From Chitinophagaceae bacterium (GTDB taxonomy: Bacteria; Bacteroidota; Bacteroidia; Chitinophagales; Chitinophagaceae): a stretch of DNA of 6,063 bases. The DNA is taken from positions 1-6,063 of the forward strand of contig CANCKV010000222.1 of the NCBI GenBank assembly GCA_947378615.1, written 5' to 3'. Shown here one piece after another: positions 1 through 5,893 of this stretch (the first letter of the stretch is position 1; every line of letters starts with the position of its first letter). Both the position numbers and the translations under genes were made by a program. The notes beneath the pieces are model-generated. The model made no database searches. It worked only from the letters and a program-made list of their open reading frames with translations, and had not been told where the DNA came from.

Positions 1-10
1 ATGTTTTTTT

Positions 11-104
11 CCAACACGAAGACACAAAGACGCTAAGATGCACAAAGAAAAAAGGAAACTTAAACTTGACTTAATGTCTTTGAATCTTTGAGACTTTGTG
101 TTGG
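11..104. repeat. Imperfect inverted repeat of the 'cacaaag' dispersed type
   Basis: The left arm begins ccaacacgaagacacaaag at 11. The right arm ends ctttgtgttgg at 104. The reverse complement of the right arm (ccaacacaaagtctcaaag) matches the left arm with few mismatches, and the arms are bordered by a T-run on the left and an A-run on the right, which extends the pairing. Sequences rich in 'cacaaag / ctttgtg' recur at 745-840 and 2728-2770 in this window, so it looks like one member of a dispersed extragenic family. It may act as a bidirectional terminator for a gene off the left edge, but this is inference. Confidence 0.6.
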
Positions 105-305
105 AGAAAAAAAAGAAAAATTTGCTTTTATAATAATAGCAAAATGAAGAATAATCCTTCTTCGCACTATTGAAAAACGATTTTTTGAAAAGAAGTTATA
201 TAGTAGTCACATAGAAAGAGATAGTTTTTTTATACTTTTTAGGAAAAGAAGAGGCACTGAGGAATCCAATGTCATTAAGTTAAGCGTACTAATCGAAAAT
301 AAGGG

Positions 306-457
306 TGTCAGACTGAGCCTGTAGAAGGCGTGCAAAGAGGGAATGAACCTTGAATTATCCCGGTTTCGACAAACTGCTAATGACAAGTAGTTGATTTGTT
401 TGAAAATCAATGATGAAAGTTTAAGTTGCTTACAGCTTCGACGGGCTGCTAATGACA
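306..457. repeat. Cluster of related palindrome arms (tgtca...gaag / cttcga...tgaca)
   Basis: Three related arms lie here. The forward arm at 306-329 carries tgtcagactgagcctgtaga followed by aggc. Two arms in the opposite sense at 362-385 and 434-457 share 19 of 24 positions with each other and both end in ctgctaatgaca. The forward arm includes a short palindrome gcct-gtaga-aggc at 317-329. The pattern resembles the widespread extragenic palindromes built on gtcag-ctgagc-tgtcgaagc seen in many bacterial genomes. The copies are degenerate, which suggests age. They lie inside the candidate element at 259-708. Confidence 0.5.
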
Positions 458-524
458 TCTTTTTAGAAACATGTGAAAATGCTTTTAAAAGACGAAGAAA
501 TCAGCTATTTTGTTTTACTCTAGC

Positions 525-594
525 TGTCATCCCGTAGGGATCTAACCAAAATTAAACAACTGTTTATTGTGTTAGAGATCCCTTCGGGATGACA
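525..594. repeat. REP-like palindromic repeat (tgtcatcccg ... cgggatgaca)
   Basis: The left arm is at 525-546 and the right arm at 571-594. They are complementary except for one substitution and a 2-base insertion. Each arm also holds its own small hairpin (tccc-gta-ggga at about 530-540 and atccc-ttc-gggat at 579-591). The loop contains a third perfect hairpin, taaaca-ac-tgttta, at 553-566. This nested structure is typical of REP/BIME-type extragenic repeats. I recognise the tgtcatcccgaagggatc theme as common in Bacteroidota genomes, but copy number in this genome cannot be judged from the window. Confidence 0.65.
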
Positions 595-730
595 TTCGAG
601 AAACCTTTTTTTGTAGTAAATACTGTCATCTCAAAAAACTTGGGAACCTCTAATTACTGCCTCAACCTGACAGCCGTTCCTTAACTTAATGACATTGCAG
701 AGGAATCCTACTTCGTAGCATTAGAAACTC

Positions 731-811
731 CCTTTTAAAGAAAAAACAAAGAACACAAAGTCTTTATGAAATATTAATTAAAATTTGAGCAAAAACCTTG
801 TGTTCTTTGTT
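731..811 (-). terminator. Possible intrinsic terminator downstream of xylE
   Basis: Read on the minus strand downstream of the xylE stop codon, arms at 811-796 and 760-745 form a 16-bp stem with a single G·U or mismatch position, around a 35-base AT-rich loop. This is followed at once by TTTTTTCTTT (744-735). A stem followed by a T-run fits a rho-independent terminator, but the stem is AT-rich and the loop is long. The stem is also part of the 'cacaaag' repeat family, so it may be a repeat that doubles as a terminator. Confidence 0.4.
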
Positions 812-840
812 GAAACCTTTGTGACCCTTGTGGTAGAAAC
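796..840 (-). repeat. Dispersed 'accacaa...cacaaag' repeat abutting the xylE stop
   Basis: This 45-base stretch (minus strand: gtttctaccacaagggtcac..., ending caaagaacacaagg) aligns along its length with 2728-2770, which reads gttttaccacaatgacc... and ends caaagaatcacaagg on the same strand. One copy lies 1 bp after the xylE stop codon and the other downstream of xylA, in the same orientation relative to transcription. It overlaps the right arm of the possible terminator at 731-811. Confidence 0.55.
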
Positions 841-841
841 C

Positions 842-2500
842 TTATTTCTTCCAAAGACCTTCCATTTCTTCCAATGTCTTTCCTTTTGTTTCAGGAACCA
901 TTTTCCACATGAATAGGGCTGATAATATACTCATAACACCATAAATCCAATAAGCGAACCCATGATGAAATTGATTGGTCAACCAAACATTATCATTCAA
1001 CATCGGGAATGTTAGAGATACTATCCAATTGGCAATCCATTGTGCTGCCACTGCAATTGACAAGGCGCTACGGATACTGTTTGGAAATATTTCTGCCAAC
1101 AACACCCAACAAACAGGGCCCCAACTCAAGGCGAAAGCTGCAATGTACAGTAACATGAAGAACAGGGCTGCCATACCTAATTGATTCATATAGAAGGCAA
1201 AACCCAAAGCCAACATGCTGACTGCCATACCCACAGAACCGATAATCATCAATGGCTTACGACCAAATTTATCAACAGTTAGTATTGCGACAACCGTAAA
1301 TAAAAGGTTCACACCACCAACAATGATAGTTTGTAACATGGAAGTATCGGTAGATGCACCCATATTTCGGAAGATATTTGCGGCATAATACAAAACGACA
1401 TTGATACCTACAAACTGTTGGAATACCGACAAAAGAATGCCCACTAAGATAATAGTGAAGCCATACGACATCCACGGTGCATTCAATTCGTGCAATGTAC
1501 CCTTGATATCTTCCAAAATATTTTTAGCACTATCCTTTCCTGCAATCTGTTCAAGCACATGAAGTGCCTTATCGTTCTTGCCTTGAATGGCCAAGTAACG
1601 GGGAGTTTCAGGCACAAAGAATAACAGAACCATGAATATTCCTGCAGGAATCGCACCCGAAAGGAACATCAATCTCCAACCTACAGTATCGAGCCAAGTA
1701 TCATCACCGGGATGTGAACGAGCAATCAAATAGTTGACAAAATAAATAACCAACATACCGAAGATAATCGCAAACTGATTGAAGGAAACCAACTTTCCCC
1801 TAATCTTAGCAGGCGCAATCTCGGCAATGTACATAGGGGAAATCATCGAAGCCAATCCCACGCCCATACCACCAATAATACGATAGATAACAAAAGAATA
1901 AACGGGAAGTACCCCAAAAACATTGAATTGTTCAGGATGCCAAGCACCGATTGCAGAAATGAAGAAGGCAATTGCAGAAATCATCAACCCATTCTTACGC
2001 CCTAATGACTTAGAAACAAATCCTGCAGATGCACCGCCAATCACACAACCAATTAAGGCACTCGAAATAACGAAACCTTTCACAGCATCAGCCGTATTCT
2101 TAATATCCTCGGCAAGAATAGGTAATGCCTGACCAATGAACCCTTTAGCCCATATTGCAGTAAGCAATATGATGACACCTGCAATGATGCCTCCTTTTTT
2201 AGCACCTAATAATTTGATAAATTGTCCAGAAATAATAAAAAATACGATGAACAAAACAGCAACCATCATCCACTTATACTGTGTGATAACGGGAATAGCA
2301 ATCGATTCATAATTTTCATGAACCAATATCTTCTCAATAAAGAATTTAACTAATGACTTTTCAGCCCCATTCACAACGGCTGTATCATAACCAAACAAAA
2401 GACCACCTAAAGTGGCAACAAGGGTGAGTAACATGGTATAATAGGGATTGCCCTTATCAAAAGACGCACTGCCCTTATTACCTGTATCTATAAATGCCAT
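842..2500 (-). CDS. xylE: D-xylose:H+ symporter, MFS sugar porter family
   Basis: This 552-aa inner-membrane protein imports D-xylose using the proton gradient. Sugar-porter motifs appear in order: GYDTAV (37-42), LGRKNG (166-171), RIIGGMGVGL (207-216), PETPR (298-302), QQFVGINVVLYYA (361-373), DKFGRKP (410-416), WGPVCWVLLAEIFP (460-473) and PETKGKTLEE (536-545). Residues F36, D39, Q242, Q361, Q362, N367, W465 and Q487 match positions known from E. coli XylE for substrate or proton handling, so xylose is the likely substrate. E. coli XylE is 491 aa. Here about 70 extra residues lie between canonical helices 1 and 2 (roughly 51-140), with two hydrophobic segments at about 76-95 and 103-120, implying up to 14 helices. 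The ATG at 2500 follows an A-rich leader with no Shine-Dalgarno sequence. The gene lies downstream of xylA but beyond a terminator. A different pentose or hexose remains possible. Confidence 0.92.
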   Translation of the reverse strand: MAFIDTGNKGSASFDKGNPYYTMLLTLVATLGGLLFGYDTAVVNGAEKSLVKFFIEKILVHENYESIAIPVITQYKWMMVAVLFIVFFIISGQFIKLLGAKKGGIIAGVIILLTAIWAKGFIGQALPILAEDIKNTADAVKGFVISSALIGCVIGGASAGFVSKSLGRKNGLMISAIAFFISAIGAWHPEQFNVFGVLPVYSFVIYRIIGGMGVGLASMISPMYIAEIAPAKIRGKLVSFNQFAIIFGMLVIYFVNYLIARSHPGDDTWLDTVGWRLMFLSGAIPAGIFMVLLFFVPETPRYLAIQGKNDKALHVLEQIAGKDSAKNILEDIKGTLHELNAPWMSYGFTIILVGILLSVFQQFVGINVVLYYAANIFRNMGASTDTSMLQTIIVGGVNLLFTVVAILTVDKFGRKPLMIIGSVGMAVSMLALGFAFYMNQLGMAALFFMLLYIAAFALSWGPVCWVLLAEIFPNSIRSALSIAVAAQWIANWIVSLTFPMLNDNVWLTNQFHHGFAYWIYGVMSILSALFMWKMVPETKGKTLEEMEGLWKK

Positions 2501-2564
2501 AATATTTTATTTTTAATTTTAAATCAAATATTTAAGAAGTTTTAACACTAATTACACTAGGAAA

Positions 2565-2686
2565 AAACAAGGAAGTGTATAACATTTTTTTGCTTACAGA
2601 GGTTCTTGGAAACACGAACCTTGGCAGACTGCCTTGTTTCGTGTCCTCACAAAACAAAAAAAATGTTATGCAACCAAACAAGGAAG
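2565..2686. mobile_element. Candidate small MITE or palindromic element with 11-bp flanking direct repeats
   Basis: Perfect 11-bp direct repeats, aaacaaggaag, occur at 2565-2575 and 2676-2686. Between them is a nested imperfect palindrome. The outer arms are ataacatttttttg (2579-2592) and caaaaaaaatgttat (2655-2669), complementary apart from one extra A. The inner arms are acacgaa (2612-2618) and ttcgtgt (2638-2644), and the centre is ggcag-a-ctgcc (2623-2633), all on about the same axis. The whole could be an inserted non-autonomous element with a target duplication. The direct repeats are 3 and 6 bases away from the arms, so the boundaries are not exact. No coding capacity is present. Confidence 0.45.
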
Positions 2687-2727
2687 ACATAGACGAACCT
2701 TAAATTTATTCATTAAACTATAGATCC

Positions 2728-2770
2728 TTGTGATTCTTTGTGAGATACCTTATGGTCATTGTGGTAAAAC
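2728..2770 (-). repeat. Second copy of the 'accacaa...cacaagg' dispersed repeat
   Basis: This stretch matches 796-840 along its length, with scattered substitutions and one-base gaps. It has the same orientation and also lies between a gene's 3' end and the next unit. It sits between the xylA terminator and the nested palindrome at 2565-2686. The partner arm that would make it a full hairpin is not clear here, so it appears to be a partial or decayed copy. Confidence 0.5.
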
Positions 2771-2784
2771 AACCTATAGAAATC

Positions 2785-2815
2785 AAAAAGGGCTAGTACT
2801 CTCATACCAGCCCTT
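2785..2815 (-). terminator. Intrinsic terminator of xylA
   Basis: On the minus strand the sequence reads aagggctggta-tgagag-tactagccctt followed by TTT. This is an 11-bp stem with one A·C mismatch, a 6-base loop and a run of five T including the last two stem bases. It starts 16 bases after the xylA stop codon. The G+C-rich core (agggct/agccct) stands out in an AT-rich region. It should end most xylB-xylA transcripts, which separates xylE unless there is read-through or an internal promoter. Confidence 0.8.
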
Positions 2816-2831
2816 CTTAAAAAGATAATTA

Positions 2832-4163
2832 TTAAATGTAACGATTAATAATGTTTTCCAAATATTCTTGTTTGCCACTGATAGTAGCAGGTTCGCCATT
2901 CTTAATAGCATAAGCCCTCAAATCTTCCAAAGAAAGTTTACCTTCTTCGAAGTCCTTTCCAGCACCGCTATCAAAAGAAGCGTATCTATCAGAACGAATT
3001 TTCTTGTAATCTGATTTATTCAAGATGTCATCAGCAACAATCAAAGCTCTTGCAAAAGTGTCCATTCCACCAACGTGTGCATAGAATAAATCAGCAGGAT
3101 CGGTACTGTTTCTTCTGATTTTAGCATCGAAGTTGATACCACCACCTTGAAGACCACCGCCTTCTAAAACAATCAACATGGTTTCTGCCAATTCATTGAT
3201 GTTATTAGGGAATTGATCGGTATCCCAACCATTTTGGTAGTCACCCCTGTTTGCATCCATGCTACCTAATAGACCATTGTCAACTGCTACTTGAACTTCG
3301 TGTTGGAAAGTATGCCCTGCCAAAGTAGCGTGGTTCACTTCCAAATTCAATTTGAAGTCATTCAATAAATCGAATTTACGTAAGAACCCAATCACTGTTT
3401 CGCTATCATAATCATACTGATGCTTGCTTGGTTCACAAGGTTTTGGTTCGATAAAGAATGTTCCTTTGAAACCATTTGCACGAGCATAATCCTTAGCAGC
3501 ATGCAAGAACTTAGCAAAATGTTCTTGTTCACGCTTCATATTGGTATTCAAAAGGCTCATATAACCTTCACGACCACCCCAAAATACATAGTTAGCACCA
3601 TCTAATGCAATTGTTGCATCAAGAGCAGCCTTTACTTGTGCACCTCCGTGAGCTACAACATGAAAATCAGGATTAGTAGAAGCACCATTCATATATCTTC
3701 TGTGAGAAAATAAATTGGCAGTACCCCATAACAATTTCACGCCACTTGCAGCTTGCTTTTGCTTTGCATAAGCAACTAACGCTTGCAAACGTCTTTCATT
3801 TTCAACGATGTCATTGCCATAATCCACCACATCCACATCATGGAAACAATAGAAAGGAATGTTCATCTTCGTGATAAATTCGAATGCAGCATCCATTTTA
3901 TCCTTAGCCCTTTCAACTGGATCAGCTTTTACGCTCCAAGGAAACAAATGGGTTGCTTCACCGAAAGGATCTGCACCACTACCGCAGAAGCTATGCCAAT
4001 AGGCACACGCATAACGTAGATGATCTTTCAATGGCTTACCCGCCACAATTCTATTTTCATCATACCAACGGAAGGCTAGGGGATTGTCGCTACCTACACC
4101 TTCAAACTTTACTTGACCAATACCTTTGAAGAATTCTTTTTCTCCTGTGATTACTGTACTCAT
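2832..4163 (-). CDS. xylA: Xylose isomerase
   Basis: This cytoplasmic enzyme of 443 aa converts D-xylose to D-xylulose (EC 5.3.1.5), the first intracellular step of the pathway. It is a TIM-barrel enzyme of the longer class II type, close in form and length to the E. coli and Bacteroides enzymes. All expected active-site residues are visible: H108 and D111 in FHDVD, W195 in [10 protein letters not shown]239 and K241 in IEPKP, E275 and H278 in LEVNH, D303 in SMDANRGD, D314 and D316 in GWDTDQFP, and D346 in INFDAKIRR. Each of the H, D, E and K ligands is offset by exactly seven from the E. coli numbering, so both divalent metal sites and the hydride-shift machinery appear intact. The ATG at 4163 follows an AT-rich leader without a Shine-Dalgarno sequence, usual in Bacteroidota. 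It lies 115 bp downstream of xylB and probably shares its transcript. A terminator follows. Confidence 0.98.
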   Translation of the reverse strand: MSTVITGEKEFFKGIGQVKFEGVGSDNPLAFRWYDENRIVAGKPLKDHLRYACAYWHSFCGSGADPFGEATHLFPWSVKADPVERAKDKMDAAFEFITKMNIPFYCFHDVDVVDYGNDIVENERRLQALVAYAKQKQAASGVKLLWGTANLFSHRRYMNGASTNPDFHVVAHGGAQVKAALDATIALDGANYVFWGGREGYMSLLNTNMKREQEHFAKFLHAAKDYARANGFKGTFFIEPKPCEPSKHQYDYDSETVIGFLRKFDLLNDFKLNLEVNHATLAGHTFQHEVQVAVDNGLLGSMDANRGDYQNGWDTDQFPNNINELAETMLIVLEGGGLQGGGINFDAKIRRNSTDPADLFYAHVGGMDTFARALIVADDILNKSDYKKIRSDRYASFDSGAGKDFEEGKLSLEDLRAYAIKNGEPATISGKQEYLENIINRYI

Positions 4164-4221
4164 TACTAATTAAGATTTAAAATGATTAAAACTGATTTAC
4201 TGATTATTCTATTTATTATTA

Positions 4222-4284
4222 TTTCTTTCCTTTTTTTGCATCCTCTTATCCTCTTTCCCTTATTCCTTTTCCCCTCTCCTACCC
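4222..4284 (-). other. Polypurine tract in the xylB-xylA intergenic leader
   Basis: On the mRNA (minus) strand, 58 of 63 bases are A or G, made of runs such as gggtaggagaggggaaaagg. The tract begins at the end of xylB, covering its TAG stop, and ends about 60 bases before the xylA ATG. It cannot fold on itself strongly, so it leaves the region between the genes unstructured. No terminator or obvious promoter is present in the 115-bp gap, supporting co-transcription of xylB and xylA. Whether the tract has a function, such as mRNA stability or translation of xylA, is unknown. Confidence 0.6.
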
Positions 4285-5757
4285 TATTTGCTTCAACAAT
4301 AATTCCTTCCATGATTCATATACTTCATTGTACGCTTCATGAACATTAGGTTCAATCAGATTCAATGGCTTATCGTTGGCAAACGCTTCCTTTTCGGATA
4401 CAAATATCTTAGCACCTATTCCTGCACCTTTAGCAGCACCGACACTTCCATCTGCAGAATATAATTCCACAGGAACATTCGTAGCATTGACGAAGGCACT
4501 GATAAATACATCACTGAAGAAGAGATTTGCTTTGCCGGCCCTGATTACAGAAGGAGTAATCCCATTTTCTTTCATGATATCTAATCCATAACGGAATGAG
4601 AATGCGATGCCTTCCTGAACTGCACGGAAGATGTGAGACTCGGTATGTATATTGAAATTGATATTCTGATAATGTGCGCCAACAGATTTATTATTGAAAA
4701 TCCGCTCTGCACCATTTCCAAAAGGCAAAACAGAAAGTCCATCCGAACCAATAGGAATATGCTTTACAGCTTCATCTATTACCTTATATGACTTTTCTGC
4801 AGCGACTATCTTTCTTGTAAAACTATTCGCAATACCCGTTCCATTGATACATAATAAAGTACCAATCCTTGTTTGTGATGCCGTATGGTTTACGTGAGCA
4901 AAACTATTGATACGGGATTGTTTGTCATAACTCAAGGTATCGCCTACACCATAAATTACGCCTGAAGTTCCTGCTGTCGCAGCCACTTCTCCCGGTTGCA
5001 ATACATTTAAGGACAAGGCATTGTTTGGTTGGTCTCCCGCCTTGTAAGTAACAGGAATACCGACTGTCAATGAGAGATGTTCGGCAATAGCCGCTGTAAT
5101 TTGACCGTGTTCTGTGAAGACATCTTTAATTTCTGGAATTATGGAATTATTAAAATCATAATAGCCCATTACATCTTTTGATAATTCATTGTTCTTGAAA
5201 TCCCAAAAGACTCCTTCTGATAAAGCAGAAGCAGAAGTGGTTATAGTACCTGTTAGTTTCATGGCAATGAAATCGCCGGGTAACATAATTTTATCTATCT
5301 GCTCAAAGATGTGGGGTTCATGTTCTTTTACCCAAGCCAACTTACTTGCTGTAAAGTTTCCCGGAGAGTTCAATAGATGCGATAAGCACTTTTCTTCGCC
5401 AATTACTTCGAAAGCCTTGTTGCCATAAGGCACTGCACGACTATCGCACCAAATAATACTGTCACGCAAAACCTGTTGATTCTTATCTATACAAACCAAT
5501 CCATGCATTTGATAGGCAATACCAATAGCAGCAATATCCTTAGGATTATACTTTCCTGTAGCATTTGCCTTCAAGATAGCCTGCTGCACATGTTGCCACC
5601 ACATTTCTGGATTCTGTTCTGCCCAACCATTCTGCAAGGAGGTAATTGGGGACTCTGCATCAGGATACTGTGCAGTAACAATTGTTTGTTGGGAAGCTGC
5701 ATCAACGACTGCAACTTTAATGGAAGAAGTACCGATATCTATTCCTAATAATAGCAT
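4279..5757 (-). CDS. xylB: Xylulokinase, FGGY carbohydrate kinase family
   Basis: This cytoplasmic enzyme phosphorylates D-xylulose to D-xylulose 5-phosphate with ATP (EC 2.7.1.17), the second step after XylA. It has 492 aa from the ATG at 5757, the normal family length. The N-terminal FGGY domain (about 1-245) shows the phosphate-binding GIDIGTSS near the start, QMHG (83-86) and WCDSR (103-107), and ends with AGDQ, whose D242 is the expected catalytic base. NFTASKLAWV (134-143) resembles the first FGGY signature. The C-terminal domain (about 250-440) has AGTSG (262-266) and SADGSVGAAKGAG (434-446) for nucleotide binding. I chose the ATG at 5757 over a TTG two codons upstream (5763) because the family usually begins a few residues before GIDIGTSS. 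No Shine-Dalgarno sequence precedes it. It is the first gene of the locus. Other FGGY substrates are possible in isolation, but the xylA neighbour makes xylulose strongly preferred. Confidence 0.96.
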   Translation of the reverse strand: MLLLGIDIGTSSIKVAVVDAASQQTIVTAQYPDAESPITSLQNGWAEQNPEMWWQHVQQAILKANATGKYNPKDIAAIGIAYQMHGLVCIDKNQQVLRDSIIWCDSRAVPYGNKAFEVIGEEKCLSHLLNSPGNFTASKLAWVKEHEPHIFEQIDKIMLPGDFIAMKLTGTITTSASALSEGVFWDFKNNELSKDVMGYYDFNNSIIPEIKDVFTEHGQITAAIAEHLSLTVGIPVTYKAGDQPNNALSLNVLQPGEVAATAGTSGVIYGVGDTLSYDKQSRINSFAHVNHTASQTRIGTLLCINGTGIANSFTRKIVAAEKSYKVIDEAVKHIPIGSDGLSVLPFGNGAERIFNNKSVGAHYQNINFNIHTESHIFRAVQEGIAFSFRYGLDIMKENGITPSVIRAGKANLFFSDVFISAFVNATNVPVELYSADGSVGAAKGAGIGAKIFVSEKEAFANDKPLNLIEPNVHEAYNEVYESWKELLLKQIG

Positions 5758-5845
5758 GAGCAAAACGTTTATTTCAGTGCGCTAAATTAGAAGGTTGAAA
5801 AGAAAGGAGGTGCTATTTTTCTATGTATTACCTATACTATCTTAA

Positions 5846-5877
5846 TCATATAAAGATATATGAAGAATATTAACAAT
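5846..5877 (-). promoter_or_regulatory. Candidate xylB promoter overlapped by an 18-bp palindrome
   Basis: On the minus strand, TATCTTTA (5858-5851) fits the Bacteroidota -7 consensus TAnnTTTG except for the last base. ATTG (5877-5874) is a weak -33 element, but the 15-base spacer is shorter than usual. A perfect inverted repeat, TCATATA-aaga-TATATGA (5846-5863), covers the -7 box, where a repressor operator would act. The predicted start would leave a 5' leader of about 90 bases before xylB. AT-rich DNA gives such palindromes by chance fairly easily, so this is a candidate only. Confidence 0.3.
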
Positions 5878-5893
5878 TAATATAGTCATTTTT

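Larger units (their letters stand above)
259..708. mobile_element. Candidate MITE-like element with 18-bp inverted repeats and 9-bp direct repeats
   Basis: A perfect 18-bp inverted repeat (caatgtcattaagttaag) occupies 267-284 and, as its reverse complement, 680-697. A perfect 9-bp direct repeat, gaggaatcc, sits outside each end at 259-267 and 700-708, as a target-site duplication would. The outermost base of the left arm is shared with the left direct repeat, and two bases separate the right arm from the right direct repeat. The interior (about 395 bp) has no transposase frame and contains further palindromic modules, so if mobile it would depend on a transposase elsewhere. Alternatively gaggaatcc and the arm may together be one dispersed repeat present twice in near-opposite orientation, with no transposition of the whole unit. 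I cannot decide between these without other genome copies. Confidence 0.45.
1..841. other. Gene-free, repeat-rich intergenic region left of xylE
   Basis: This stretch has no credible coding region on either strand. The only longer open frame, on the minus strand at 207-458, runs through repeat arms and has no family resemblance. The region holds a 'cacaaag'-type inverted repeat (11-104), a candidate non-autonomous mobile element (259-708) made of several palindromic modules, and a hairpin with T-tract that may end the xylE transcript (731-811). The parts between (about 105-258 and 709-730) are AT-rich and show nothing I can name. No tRNA or other structured RNA gene was recognised. Confidence 0.75.
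2501..2831. other. xylA-xylE intergenic region (331 bp)
   Basis: This gap holds no gene. From right to left, in the direction of transcription, it contains the xylA terminator (2785-2815), a 'cacaaag'-type repeat (2728-2770), a nested palindrome bordered by direct repeats (2565-2686), and an AT-rich leader to the xylE ATG. A promoter for xylE would be expected between about 2501 and 2564. A partial match to the Bacteroidota -7 box (TAnnTTTG) exists as AATATTTG on the minus strand at 2532-2525, but I see no convincing -33 partner, so I do not call a promoter. Confidence 0.6.

Noticed and set aside
207..458. Minus-strand open frame of 83 codons
   Set aside because: It runs through repeat arms at 306-457, has low-complexity serine/leucine-rich composition and no recognisable family, and lies in repeat-rich DNA. 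It is best explained as chance.
1272..1475. Minus-strand frame inside xylE, rich in Cys, Trp and Tyr
   Set aside because: It overlaps xylE in another frame of the same strand. The xylE frame has continuous family motifs across the interval, so this is a shadow.
2525..2564. Possible xylE promoter with AATATTTG at 2532-2525 on the minus strand
   Set aside because: It matches only 7 of the 8 positions of the -7 consensus counted loosely, lacks a -33 TTTG at the right distance, and the DNA is very AT-rich, so a match is not informative.
3420..5748. Several 60-90 codon plus-strand frames opposite xylA and xylB
   Set aside because: They are antisense to strongly conserved coding sequence, lack family motifs, and follow from codon bias on the opposite strand.
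5758..5763. TTG start codon two codons upstream of the xylB ATG
   Set aside because: The ATG at 5757 gives the usual N-terminus just before GIDIGTSS. TTG starts are uncommon and nothing upstream favours it.
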